Shown here: positions 12,268 to 24,809 of the stretch, one piece after another
How positions within the stretch are numbered: the stretch's first letter is position 1
How the letters are laid out: each line of letters begins with the position of its first letter
NCBI GenBank assembly: GCA_020746835.1
Contig: JAGPNK010000009.1
Location: 1-64,000 of the forward strand
Origin: Stachybotrys elegans
Taxonomy: Eukaryota; Ascomycota; Sordariomycetes; Hypocreales; Stachybotryaceae
DNA: 64,000 nucleotides
Reading direction: 5' to 3'
Notes under the pieces: generated by a model
What the model saw: the letters and a program-made list of their open reading frames with translations, nothing else
The model's database searches: none
What the model was told of the DNA's origin: nothing
Position numbers and translations under genes: made by a program

Positions 12268-13518
12268 CCTCCTAAGCATGAGGTTTAAAAGGCTTATACT
12301 GTTTTTTTTTCACTGTCTTTTCTGGCTTACCCTAGACCTATTTCTATATACTATTGCTAACTAAGCAGGTTCCTAGTATTATATAACTAGCGCCTAGCTT
12401 CCCTATGGCTCCTTTACATTACATACCGCAGCTTCTTTGCAGCGTACACGCATAGCTTCCGCATATAACTACAGCTTCCGATGTATCGCACACTTTCACA
12501 CATGAGTATGGCTTCTGATATATTGCTTGTCTATTTTATATTATAGAGGCATTAGGTATACAATTTAATAAAAAGATAGTAAGAGTATTTAATTCAAAAA
12601 CCAACCCTAAAAACCAACTAAAAACCCTAACTAAAAAACCAAGCTAATTATTCTAGAGCCCTATAGCTATTTATAGCTATTCTTAATATAGCTAGTCTCT
12701 ACTATTAGCCTTTTAGATAGCTTCTTAAATAGCCTAAAGCCCTTTTTTTTATTCTTTTTTCTAGGCTTTAGCTATAATTTCTTATTAGAATTACTATATA
12801 AGGATAGTATATAGAAGTTATTCTATTATATTCTAGACTATTAGTAATACTATTATTAAAAGACTATTTAGAAAGACTTATTTTAATAATAATATTATTA
12901 GAAATATAAATAGAGATAGTAGCTAGGGCTACTATAGCTACTAAAGTAGTAAAGAGATTTTATCTCTTTACTATATTATTACTATTATTATTATTATTTA
13001 ATTCTATATTAATCTTAATCTTAATAGACTAGATTTAAGTAATATAGATAAGGAATTCTTCTTTCTTAAGCTAGGGACTTAAGGGCTTTATATAGCTATA
13101 GACTAAAAGTAAAATAAGCTTTTTAATAGCTCTATTAGTAGCCTAAAGTAATGGCTTTTCTAGCTTAGTTAAAGCTTTCTATTAGTATTGCTAGTAACAC
13201 TCTCCTTCTAGGCATAGATTATAATAAGGCTTCTATAGTGCAATCTTATTTAATAAGTCAACTGAAGCTTCCTAGCCAGGCACTGTTAGAGCCGTCTATC
13301 TAGTCTGACCCTGTCCTAACCCTCTTTGCAGCCACCTATGGCTCAGCCACTCGGCCAGTCGGCTACCCTATACACAAGGGCAGCCTAATAATAGCCTTAT
13401 TGTTGTTTTTCTCTACTATTTATGACTGTATTGGTTACTAGGGCACTAGGCACTATCTCTACTATTTATTTACTCTTGACTATTTATACCCTATACTATA
13501 TACTCTTTTCCTTATTAT
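12268..13518 (+). mobile_element. Retroposon family A, full-length copy
   Basis: Runs from CCCTCCTAAGCATGAGG to CTCTTTTCCTTATTATA. It keeps GC-rich patches near 12,400-12,500 and 13,260-13,390. No clean target-site duplication; the left neighbour is another copy. Confidence 0.75.
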
Positions 13519-14145
13519 AGATATTTAATATTTAAAATTTATATTTATATTCAAATTTAAATATCTATATTTATATTCATATTTATATATAAATATTTTA
13601 AAATTAAATATAGATATTTGAAAAAATCAGTTGAATTTTTAATAGGCCTACTAAATAGACTATTTAGTTATTAAAAATCTATATATTAGAAGTAAAGGAA
13701 AATTCCCCTAAATTAGATATATAACTTTATAATTCCAAATTTAGCTTTTATAAAGCTTTATTATAACTATTATTTAAAATAGTTATAATATTTCTATTAT
13801 TAATTATAAATCTCTCTCTAAATTATATTAGTATAATATACTTTAAAGTTAATAATATAAACTAACTTACTTATTATAATAAAAAAGAAAGTTTTTAAAG
13901 CTTTTAAACCCTATAGCTTTAAAAGAGATATTATTCTCTATAAGAAAGCTAAGAATCTATTTATAAGCTTCTTTCTTATTAAAAATTATATTAAAAATAG
14001 TATCATTTCGAATACTAAAATTAAAAGGCTTTCTACTTTCTAAATTAAATATATCTCTTTCTATATAATAGTTAGTAAAAGAAAGCTATAATATATATAT
14101 AAATAAATAACTTATTTCTTTTTAAAGTCTTTTTAATTTCTTTAT

Positions 14146-14263
14146 TATAATAAGGAAAAGAGTATATAATATAATAGGGTATAAGTAGTAAAGAGTAAAT
14201 AAATAGTAAAGACAGTGCCTAGTGCCATAGTAACTAATACAGTTATAAATAGTAGAGAGAAAC
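14146..14263 (-). mobile_element. Retroposon family A, 118-bp truncated copy
   Basis: Flanked by perfect 11-bp repeats AATTTCTTTAT (14,135-14,145 and 14,264-14,274). Confidence 0.88.
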
Positions 14264-14460
14264 AATTTCTTTATAATAAGTAATATCTTTATATTTATAC
14301 TTATAATATTTAATAAAGTTAGAAGATTAAAATCCTTTAACTTTTTCCTTTTTTTATAATTATATCTATAAATAGTTAGTATATATACCTCATTATATAA
14401 TAAAAATACTTAGAAAGTATAAGTTATAATATATATCTCTTTTTTTTCTTTCTTTATAAT

Positions 14461-14533
14461 AAGGAAAAGAGTGTGCAGTGTAGGGTGTAAGCAGTAAAGA
14501 GTAAATAAACAGTAGAGGTAGTGCCTAGTGCCC
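14461..14533 (-). mobile_element. Retroposon family A, 73-bp truncated copy
   Basis: Flanked by perfect 17-bp repeats TTTTCTTTCTTTATAAT (14,444-14,460 and 14,534-14,550), the longest duplication seen here. The copy is almost unmutated (GTGTGCAGTGTAGGGTGTAAGC), so it is young. Confidence 0.9.
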
Positions 14534-14909
14534 TTTTCTTTCTTTATAATTTCTATAGAAAATAACCCTTCTTTAAAAATATAGATTTCTCTATTTTTAA
14601 AAGGGATATCTTTATTATTAATATAGCTATTAGAAGCCATATTAGAAGGAGAATTAATAGAGTTAATAAAAGAATTAGCCCTAACCTTTATAAATGAATA
14701 AAGATTAGATTCTAAGTTAAAAGAATTAGAATAATACTTATTAAAATCTATAATAATAATAAAAAGCTTAATAAGCTTAATAATAAAGTAATAATATAGT
14801 TTTAAAGGTATAGTTATTTTTATAAAATAATAAAAAGTAAATGTTAACTTAGAAAAGAAAGAAAAGAGTCTTTATATAGTTATAAGTAAAGAATTCTATT
14901 AGTTTCTAT

Positions 14910-14980
14910 TATAATAAGGAAAAGAGTATATAGTATAGGGTATAAGCAGTAGAGAGCAAATAAACAGTAGAGATAGTACC
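14910..14980 (-). mobile_element. Retroposon family A, 71-bp truncated copy
   Basis: Flanked by perfect 11-bp repeats TTAGTTTCTAT (14,899-14,909 and 14,981-14,991). Confidence 0.87.
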
Positions 14981-15093
14981 TTAGTTTCTATAATATTCTA
15001 TATTAATAAGCTAGAATTCTATAGCTTTCTATAAAATTTAAATTACTAAACCTTTTCTATATAAAGAAATACTATTAAGTAATAGTTTTATTA

Positions 15094-15815
15094 TCCCTTC
15101 TAAGTATAAGGTTTAAAAGGCTTATACTATTTTATTTTTACTATTCTTTCTAGCTTACTCTAGACCTATTCCTATATACTATTACTAACTAAATAGATTC
15201 CCTATATTATATATACCTTGCTTTCTCTATAGTGCCTTTATATTATAAATTAGCCTTCTTATATAGCTATAGCTTCTTTATAGCTTAACCTTCTTATATA
15301 ACTATAGTTCCTTTATAGCCTTCTATATATAACTATAGCTTCTAATATATTTCTTATACTTACTTTAGCTACTATATTATATTATAGAGGCATTAAATAT
15401 ATAATTTAGTAAGAAGGTAATAAGAGTAATTAAATTAAAAACTAATCTAAAAACCAATTAAAAACCTTAACTAAAAAGCCAAGCTAATAACTCTATCTCT
15501 TTATTCTAAAGCTCTATATATAGCTATTTATAGCTATTATTAATATAGCTAGTCTTTATTACTAGCCTCTTAAATAGGCTAAAGCCCTTTCTATTACTCT
15601 TTTTTCTAGACTTTAGCTATAATTCCTTATTAAAATTACTATATACTAAAAGTATATAAAAGTTATTTTATTATATACTATTAATAATACTATTATTAGA
15701 TTATTTAAAAAGACTTACTTTAATAATATTATTATTAGAAATATAAATAGAAATAGTAGCTAGGGCTACTATAGCTATTAATATAGCTTTAATAAAGAGT
15801 TTTCATCTCTTTACT
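15094..15815 (+). mobile_element. Retroposon family A copy with an alternative 3' end
   Basis: Begins with CCCTTCTAAGTATAAGG and follows the family to CTCTTTACTATAG, then turns into CTTATAAATTATTATTTATT, as in the copy at 11,351. A second copy starts about 40 bp further on. Confidence 0.65.
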
Positions 15816-15856
15816 ATAGCTTATAAATTATTATTTATTTTATAGTATATAATTAA

Positions 15857-17197
15857 TTATCCCTTCTAAGCATAAGGTTTAAAAGGCTTGCACTATTTTT
15901 TTTTACTGTTTTTTCTGGCTTACCCTAGACCCATTTCTATATACTGTTGCTAACTAAGTAGGTTCCTTACATTACATAACCAGCGCCTAGCTTCCCCTAT
16001 GGCTCCTTTATATTATATGTCAGCCTTCTTATATAGCTATAGCTTCTTTATAGCTCGACCTTCTTATATAACCATAGTTCCTTTATAGCCTTCTGTATAT
16101 AACTATAGCTTCTAACATATTGCTTTTATATTACAGGGGTATTAAATATACAATTTTAAGGCAGTAAAAGTAATTAATTTAATAACTAAAGTAAAAAACA
16201 AATTAAAAACCTATACTAAAAAACCAAGCTAAGAGAGATCTTTTAGAGCAATTCTAACTATCTCTAGCTCCTAAAGCAACCTAGCCCTATATATAGCTGT
16301 TTACAGTTATTAATATAGCTAGCCTCTATTATTAGTCTCTTATATAGCCTAAGGCCCTTTTCTTTACTCTTTTTTCTAGGCTTTAGCTATAATTCTTTAT
16401 TAAAATTGCTATATATTAGAGATATATAAAAGTTATTCTATTTCTAGACTATTAGTAATACTATTATTAGATCCCTTAGAATAACTTACCTTATAGATAA
16501 CTAGTAAAGAGAGTAGGGGCCTTTCTATAATAGTAGCTATAGCTATTATAGCTATTTATATAGCTTTAATAAGAGAATTTAATCTCTCTACTATATTTAT
16601 ATTACTATTTAAGTCTATAATAATAGATATTTAAGCAATATAGATAAGGAATTCTTCTTTTTTAAACTAGGGGCTTAAGGGCTTTATATAGCTATAGGCT
16701 AGAAATAAAATAAGCTTTTCTCTATTAATAGCCTAGAGTAATGGCTTTTCTAGTATTATTAGTTAAAGCTTTCTATTAGCATTATAGTACTCTCTATCTA
16801 AGTATAGGTTATAATTATAGTTATAATAAAGCTTCTATAGTATAACCTTATTTAGTTAATTAGCGTTTATTTAATAAGTTAACTAAAGCTTTCTAGCTAG
16901 GCACTATTAGTTAGAGCCTTCTATCTAGTTTAATTCCACCCTAACCCTCTATATATTTTAATATTCTATTATATTATATATCTATATATATATAGCTTAT
17001 AATAAAGTTATAGCTACTTATAGCTTAGTCACTTAGCTAGTTAGCTACTTTATATACCTAATAATAGCCTTATTATTATTTCTCTTTACTATTTATAACT
17101 ATATTAGTTATTAGGGTACTAAATATTATCTCTACTATTTATTTACTTTCTATTATTTATACTCTATACTATATACTCTTTTTTTATTATACTAGAA
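15857..17197 (+). mobile_element. Retroposon family A, full-length copy
   Basis: Runs from CCCTTCTAAGCATAAGG to CTCTTTTTTTATTATA. The 5' third is comparatively unmutated and the 3' half strongly RIP-mutated. Target-site duplication unclear. Confidence 0.75.
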
Positions 17198-17204
17198 TTT
17201 CTTT

Positions 17205-17663
17205 AGGGTTCTTTATATAATATATTATATAAATATTTACTAAAAATAAAGTAATAAAGTATAGAACTTATAGATAAAAAGTAAATTAAAGTATTCTCTT
17301 TTTTAACTATAGTATTAGTACTTTTAGTTTAAAAACTAAATATAAAATAATATTTCTATATAAACTACTAAATATTAAATAAAATTATAAAGTAAAATAG
17401 ATATTTACTTTTATTTATTAAAAAATACTTTACTTATTATTAGATATAAAATAGTTTATTAAGCTAGATATTTATTTAGCCTTTTATAAACTAAGAATAG
17501 TAAAGAGCTAGAAATATATAATAGTATTCTATATATAGTTTAGACTATTTAAATTGTTTATAATACTATTTAGCTTAATAAAAGGCTTTATTATATTTTA
17601 GTAATATATTACTAAAGTACTAGAAAATATACTAAATAATTATACTATAGTATATTTAGATAA
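17205..17663 (+). pseudogene. RIP-inactivated Ty3/gypsy reverse transcriptase fragment
   Basis: Reading frame 1 from 17,461 gives KLDIYLAFYKLRI, then FRLFKLFIILFSLIKGF, then YITKVLENIL, then TIVYLDN. These line up in order with the KLDLRGAYN..IRI, F..YGLFEYLVMPFGL.NAP, F...IN.VL and VVYLDD blocks of gypsy-type reverse transcriptases. In-frame stops fall where the family has Trp or Gln, as expected from C-to-T RIP of TGG/CAG/CAA. The frame is cut at the YLDD motif by the retroposon at 17,664. The sequence upstream to 17,205 is probably part of the same element but has no readable motif. Confidence 0.8.
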
Positions 17664-19017
17664 TCCCTCCTGAGCATGAGGTTTAAAAGGCTTGTACTGT
17701 TTTTTTTACTATCTTTTCTAGCTTACCCTGGACCCGTTCCTATACACTGTTACTAACTAAGCAGGTTCCCTATATTACATATGTCTAGCTTCCCCTATGG
17801 CTCCTTTGCATCATATGTTAGCCTTCTCACACAGCCGTAGCTTCTTTATAGCTTCCTTTGCAGCTGCATAGATTCTATACATGACTATGGCTTCCAATGT
17901 ATTGCACACTTCCGCACACAACTACAGCTTCTAATACATTGCTTGCGCTTTAGCTACTATAGTCTATTCTCTCTATAATATTATATTACAGAGGTATTAG
18001 GTATATAATTTTAAGATAGTAAAAGTAATTAATTTAATAATTAAAGTAAAAAACTAATTGAAAATCTATATTAAAAAACCAAGCTAACTCTATTAGGGTT
18101 TCTTAAGTTAGCTAGCTCTATAGCTATTACTCTCTTATACTTTTAGTTTACTAGCTAAAGGGCCTATTCTTAGAGAGCTAGCTTTTTTTAGCCTTTCTAC
18201 TCTTTTACTTTTTATATTTTAGTTTTAAATTAGTTAGGAAAGGAAAGTAATAGAAGTTATTCTATTTCTAGACCATTAGTAATACTATTATTAGAAGATC
18301 TCTTAGAGTAACTTACCTTATAAATGATTTTTTTGCCAGTATTATTATAGGCAGTAGCTAGGGCTACTACTACTATATCTACAGCTGTGTTATTATGGGT
18401 ATAGGTATTGTTTGCTTGTATTTTGATTGTCTTGATTAGCTGGTATAAGTAGGTGGTAAGATATAGATAATAAATTTATCTCTCTTAAGCTAGGGGTTTA
18501 AGGGCTTTATATAGCTGTAGATATAGATTAAGCTTTTCTCTATTAGTAGCCTGGAGCAATAGCTTTTCTAGTGTTATTAAAGCTTTCTATTAGTATTGTA
18601 GCACTCTCTATCTAGGTATAGGTTATAATAAGGCTTCTATAGTGTTGGCAATCTTATTTGATAAGTTAACTAAAGCTTTCTAGCTGGGCACTATTAGAGC
18701 CTTCTATCTGGTCTAACCCTGCCCCAACCCTCTGTATGTGTATGTGTATAAGGCTAGCTTGATATCCCGTTGCATTATATGCCTGCGTATGTATAGCTTG
18801 TAACAGTGCTCGCAGCCACCTGTGGCTTGGCCACTCGGCCAGTTGGCTACCCTATATAAGTAAGGGCAGCCTAACAATGGCCTTATTGTTATTTCTCTCT
18901 ACTATTTATAACTATATTGGTTGCCAGGGCACTAGGCACTATCTCTACTGTTTATTTACTCTCTACTGCTTATACCCTATACTATACACTCTTTTCCTCA
19001 TTATAGCTATTTAGCTA
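17664..19017 (+). mobile_element. Retroposon family A, full-length copy inside the gypsy RT
   Basis: Runs from CCCTCCTGAGCATGAGG to CTCTTTTCCTCATTATA, inserted in the YLDD codons of the dead reverse transcriptase. The flanks TATTTAGATAA and TATTTAGCTATAA are similar but not identical. It retains a GC-rich 3' third (18,700-18,960). Confidence 0.85.
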
Positions 19018-19496
19018 TAAGTCTTTTATAATAATAATTATATAAAAAGAATATAACTTTTCTACAAAAAGCTATTTTAAAAATAATTCTTTATTTATAA
19101 TACTCTAGAAATAGTAATATTAAAAAAATATATTTTAAATTACTAAGTATTTAATTAAAAACTATAATATTTATAAAATAGCTAAAATTAATAAAAGATA
19201 GAGATAAAGCCTATTATAATCTCTATCTATAGAGAGTTAGTTTTAATTATAAATCTCTATTAACTTTATAATAGATTTACTAAAGGATAAAAATAATAAA
19301 AATATATTTTAATATTTAATAGTTATTATAAATAGACTATTTAAATATATCTAGCTAGAGATAATAATTATAATAAAAGTAAAGAACCATATAAAATAAT
19401 TTAAAGATATATAGTAATATTTCTATAGCTTCTTTAAATAAATTATCTCTAACTAAAGCTTAAATTAAATAGAAAAGTTTTAATTAGTACTTTATA

Positions 19497-19589
19497 ATAA
19501 GGAAAAGAGTGTATAGTATAGAGTATAAGTAGTAAAGAGTAAATAAATAGTAAAGGTAGTGCCTAGTGCCCTAGTAACCAATGCTTTAA
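19497..19589 (-). mobile_element. Retroposon family A, 93-bp truncated copy
   Basis: Flanked by the 9-bp repeat TACTTTATA (19,488-19,496 and 19,590-19,598), with further weaker similarity upstream of it. Confidence 0.8.
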
Positions 19590-19660
19590 TACTTTATAAG
19601 TTAGGAAATATTAAATAATTTCTTTTAATATTCTATTATTTATAAATAGATAGTAATATA

Positions 19661-19826
19661 ATAAGGAAAAGAGTATATAGTATAGGGTATAAATAGTAAA
19701 GAGTAAATAAATAGTAGAGATAGTATCTAATGCCCTAGTAATTAATATAGTTATAAATAGTAGAGAGAAATAATAATAAGGCTATTATTAGGCTATTTAT
19801 ATAGAGTAGCCAACTGGCTAAGTGGC
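19661..19826 (-). mobile_element. Retroposon family A, 166-bp truncated copy
   Basis: Perfect 15-bp flanking repeats ATAGATAGTAATATA (19,646-19,660 and 19,827-19,841). Confidence 0.92.
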
Positions 19827-20008
19827 ATAGATAGTAATATAAAAAGAGTTAATTAAAAGATTTAAATAATCCTTAGAATAGTAATTTACTTTATATAAAG
19901 AAACTAAATAAAAGATTTATTAGCTTACTAACTAGCCTTAAATAATAAGAACTCTATAGTTATAAATATAAGTTTAAACCTACTTTTTAATAGCTATAAA
20001 ATAGACTT

Positions 20009-21385
20009 CCTCCCGAGTATAAGGTTTAAAAGGCTTATACTGTTTTTTTTCACTGTCTTTTCTAGCTTACCCTAGACCTATTTCTATATATTATTGCTAA
20101 CTACGTAGGTTCCCTGCATTACGTACTTCTTTATAGCCTTCTATATATAACTATAGCTTCTAATGCATTATACACTCTTAGCTTCTATATATAACTATAG
20201 CTTCTAATATATTGCTTATATATATAGACTAACCCTCTAAGTGCTTTAGATACTATAGTCTATTATATATTATTTATCTAACTCTTCTTAAATAGCTCTC
20301 TATAATATTATATTATAGGGGCATTAGGTATATAATTTTATAGTAAAAGTAATTAATTTAATAACTAAAGTAAAAAGCTGACTAAAAACCTATATTAAAA
20401 AACCAAGCTAATAATTCTAACTATCTCTTTCTATTAGAGCTCCTAAAGTAAGCTTTATTCTAGGGCTCCATATATAGTTATTTATAGTTATTAATATAGC
20501 TAGTCTCTATTACTAGTCTTTTATATAGCCTAAGGCTCTTTTTTTTCTTTTTTCTAGGCTTTAGCTATAATTCTTTATTAGAATTACTATATATTAGGGG
20601 TATATAAAAGTTATTCTATTTCTAGACTATTAGTAATACTATTATTAAAAAATCCCTTAGAATAACTTACTTTATAGATAACTAATAGAGAGAGAGAGAG
20701 CCTTTTTATAATAGTAGCTATAGCTACTATAGCTACTTATATAGCAGGGGGATTTAATCTCTCTAATATAGCTATATTCATATTACTATTTGATTCTATA
20801 ATAATATTAATTTTAGTAGATATAAGTTTATATAATATAGATAAGAAATTCTTCTTTTTTAAGCTAGGGGCTTAAGGGCTTTATATTGCTATAGGTAAGG
20901 TAAATTAAGCTTTTCTCTATTAGTAGTCTAAAGTAATATTATAGGCTTTTTAGTATTATTAGTTAAAGCTTTCTATTAGTATTATAGTACTTTCTATCTA
21001 GGTATAGATTATAATAAGGCTTTTATAGTATTAGTAATCTTATTTAATAAGTTAACTAAAGCTTCCTAGCTAGACACTAAGCCTTCTATCTAGTCTAATC
21101 CTGCCCTTACCCTCTATATATATATATCTTAATATCCTATTATATTATATGCCTATATATACTTAGTATAGCTTATAATAGTACTTATAGCTATCTATAG
21201 CTTAGTTACTTAGCCACTTAGCTAGTTAGCTACTCTATATATAAGGGTAGTTTAATAATAGCCTTATTATTATTTCTCTTTACTATTTATAACTATATTA
21301 GTTACTAGAGTATTAAATACTATCTCTACTATTTATTTACTTTCTATTATTTATACTTTATATTATATACTCTTTTTCTTATTAT
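20009..21385 (+). mobile_element. Retroposon family A, full-length copy
   Basis: Perfect 14-bp flanking repeats TATAAAATAGACTT (19,995-20,008 and 21,386-21,399). It runs from CCTCCCGAG to CTCTTTTTCTTATTAT. The 3' tail has one extra ATT unit, suggesting a variable (TTA)n tail. Confidence 0.92.
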
Positions 21386-21539
21386 TATAAAATAGACTTT
21401 TTATAATTAAAAAAGATTAAAACTTTACTAAAGAAAATATTAATAAAAAGAGTAATATAGTTTATTTAATATCTATAGAATAAAATAGCTTTAATTTAGA
21501 TAGCTATAATATATATATAGTAATAGTAATAGAATATAG

Positions 21540-22000
21540 TAAATAGAATAAAATAATTAATAGAATAGCTAGTAATTAAAATAAAGTATAGCTAGATTTA
21601 TAGAATATTAAGATAAATAGACTTAATAAGAAACTTAACTAAATATATATAAAGTATAAAATTAAAGATATTTTAATACTATTAATAGTAATACTAAATA
21701 TATCTAAAGGCCTATATATAGTATTTTATATAGATTTATTAAAAAAAGTAATAACTAACTTACTTTTAAACTAAATATTTTATAATCTAAAATTAAGTCT
21801 ATTCTTAGTTATAAATAAAACTATAGATAAAATAATATAGAAATATACAATTTAAAAAATTCTATAAATTAAAAATAGTCTAAATAGAGAAAACTATAAA
21901 ATATTAATATAGTAAAAAAGAAATAGAAAAGAAATATAAAAGCCTCTATAAGAATTATAAAATATAAAAATATTAAATACTTTTAAAATAAAATTAAAAC
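21540..22000 (+). pseudogene. RIP-inactivated gypsy integrase C-terminus with chromodomain
   Basis: One frame reads NIKINRLNKKLN, then GLYIVFYIDLLKK, then NLLLN followed by a stop, then YTI-stop-KIL. It ends with ENYKILI, two stops, KRNRKEI. This follows the tail of chromovirus integrases: the SRNI.T.RPSKKLD block, the HPVFHVSLLRK block, the DPLPGQ block, and a chromodomain core EEILD....YLVKWKGY. Stops sit at the expected Gln and Trp positions. It is most simply the 3' part of the element whose reverse transcriptase lies at 17.46-17.66 kb, although less sequence lies between them than a full element would need. Confidence 0.75.
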
Positions 22001-22163
22001 ATATATATATTAATAATAGTTTTATTTAAACTAAAATCAAAAAGATTCTAGTAAAAATAATATTTAAATTAACTATAAATATAAAAAATAATATAATAGT
22101 ATTTAAAAGAAAAAGAAAAAAACTAAAAAAAGATAAAGAAAAAATAGCTATAAAAGTAATATA

Positions 22164-22209
22164 ATAAGGAAAAGAGTGTATAGTATAGAGTATAAGTAGT
22201 AAAGAGCAA
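22164..22209 (-). mobile_element. Retroposon family A, 46-bp minimal copy
   Basis: Only 46 bp of the 3' end are present, between perfect 14-bp repeats ATAAAAGTAATATA (22,150-22,163 and 22,210-22,223). It is the shortest copy in the window and shows that a few dozen 3'-terminal bases were enough to be integrated. Confidence 0.88.
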
Positions 22210-23260
22210 ATAAAAGTAATATAGAGATTTAATAGATATAAAAAGAGATTAAACTAAAGAAAAATAAATAGAAAATATATAAAGAAAAATATTAAAAAGT
22301 AAAAAAGTATATTATTTAAATAAATATTTTAAAGTTAATTTAGTACTTTAATATAAATACTTTTTTTTTCTTTAGTAAACTACTTTATATATATTATAGA
22401 TAATAAAGCAGTCTAACTCTACTAATTAGTTAGAAGTATTAATAATATAACTATTATAGACTATTTTAATTAAAAAATCTATAGAATTAAAAAGATTATC
22501 TTTATTTAATTAATTAAGAAACTAACTATTAATTATACTAAATATAAATAAAGATAAAGATTAAATATAAGAAGATTAATATATTAGAATATAAAAGCTA
22601 GAAGAAACCTAAGTATAAATAAAGTTATATAATATACCCTTTAGACTAAATAATTTTATCTAGAATAAATTATAATAAAATAGAATAGAATATAGATATA
22701 AATTAAATTAAAATAAGAGTATTAAGAATAATAGATAGTAAAAAGAGTAGCTATAATAAAGTCTTTCTTAAACTTAGGCTTATTATTTAAGAATAAGTAG
22801 TTAAAAGGATTTTAAACTTATATTTATTATTAAAAGAATTGAAATTCTTTTAATTAAGCTTATTTTAAATTATAATAATATTCTCTTTATCTTTATAATC
22901 TTTATTAATAGTAAAAAAATAAAAAACTAAATAATAAAACTAAACTATATAATAGAAATAAATAAATTATTAATAAATAAAATAGATAGATTAAAAAAAG
23001 TACTAAATACTTATATTCTATTAAATATTTAAACTATATTAAAAATAAAGGAAAAGTTAGGAATAGATATAGTAATACTAAAAGGGTTTATAATAGAAGT
23101 AATTCTCTATTTATAAGGCTAGAGTTACTTTTATTTATAAAGCTAGAGCTATTTCTAAAGAGTTTTATTCTAGGGAAGGGATTTAATAGTATAAATAAAA
23201 GGAAATAATAGACTAATAATAGACTAGATAATAATAAAATATTAGCTAGTAATAAACTAT

Positions 23261-24566
23261 AATAAGGAAAAGAGTATATAGTATAGAGTATAAATAGTAA
23301 AGAGTAAATAAACAGTAGAGGTAGTGCCTAGTGCCCTAGTAACCAATATAGTTATAAATAGTAGAGAGAAACAATAACAAGGCTATTATTAGGCATACAG
23401 GGTAGCCGACTGGCCGAACGGCTGAGTGGCCGAGCCACAGGTAGTGTCACAAGCCACACTGAGCATGCGCAGGCATGTAATGCAATGGGATGTCAAGCGA
23501 AATAACAGATGCATATGCTAGACTAGATGGAAGGCTCTAACTAATGGTGTCTGGCTGGAAAGCTTTAGTTAACTTATTAAATAAGGTTGCACTATAGAAG
23601 CCTTACTGTGACTATAACCATGACCTATGCCTAGATAGAGAGTGCTACAATGCTAATAGAAAGCTTTAACTAACTGCAACCATAAGGTTACACTGGAAAA
23701 GCCATTGCTTTAGGCTGCCAATAGAGAAAAGCTTAATGCCTATAGCTATATAAAGCCCTTAAGCCCCTGGCTTAAGAGAGATAAATTCATTATCTATATC
23801 CTACTACCTGCTTATGCCTTATAGTTAAAATATAAGTAAATAATACCTATACCTATAATAATATAGCTACTCTAGTAGCTATAGTAGCCTTAGCTACCAC
23901 TACTATTAATATTAGTAAAGTTATCTATAAGGTAAGTTACTCTAAAGGGTTTAATAATAGTATTACTAATAGTTTAGAAATAGAATAATATTCTACTACT
24001 CCCCTTTCCCTAGAGCCCTAGAGTTATATAAAAAGCAATAGAGTAAAAAGAGCAAAAAGGCCTAACTTACTAATAATAAACCCTTTAGTAGCTAAATCAA
24101 GCTAATAAAAGGGAGATAGAGGGCTAGCTAACTTAAGAAGCCCTAATAGAGTTAGCTTGGTTTTTTAGTATAGATTTTTAATTGGTTTTTTACTTTAGTT
24201 ATTAAATTAATTACTTTTACTATTTTAAAATTATATATCTAATGCCCCTATAATATAATATTATAGAGAGCTATTTAAAAAGAGTTAGACAAATAATATA
24301 TAATAGACTGCAGTAGCCAAAGCGCAAGCAATGTATTAGAAGCTATAGTCGTGTGTGGAAGCTAAGGGTGTACAATATGTCAGAAGTTATAGTCGTGTGT
24401 AGAAACATATAATGCAAAGGAGCTGTGGGGGAAGCTAGGCGCTAGTCACGTGATGCTAGGAACCTGCTTAGTCAGCAATAGTGTGTAGGAATGGGTCCAG
24501 GGTAAGCTAGAAAAGATAGTGAAAAAAAAACAGTGCAAGCCTTTTAAACCTTATGCTTAGGAGGGG
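23261..24566 (-). mobile_element. Retroposon family A, uninterrupted full-length reference copy (1,306 bp)
   Basis: Perfect 11-bp flanking repeats TAATAAACTAT (23,250-23,260 and 24,567-24,577) define both ends: 3' block TAATAAGG at 23,261 and 5' block GGAGGGG at 24,566 on the plus strand. Stretches 23,390-23,560 and 24,290-24,520 keep near-normal GC and approximate the pre-RIP sequence. No long reading frame is visible on either strand, so it is probably non-autonomous. Confidence 0.93.
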
Positions 24567-24809
24567 TAATAAACTATTAAAGTATATTAAATAAGAAAAT
24601 AAAATACTTTAAAATATAAAAAGGAATATTATAAACTAAATCTATATAATAAAGGAAAGAATAAATAATATTATTATTAAGAATACTCTTTATAATAAAA
24701 GCTTTATATTATATTCTTTTTCTAGAATAGAATATAAAAATATTAAATAAGAATAAACTTTATTTAATAATAAAATAGAAAGGGATATTAATAGAAATAA
24801 AAAACTATT

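Noticed and set aside
14410..14640. 76-codon open frame on the minus strand in the AT-rich block
   Set aside because: It runs across the 73-bp retroposon insertion and both target-site duplications, is built of A/T-rich codons and has no family resemblance.
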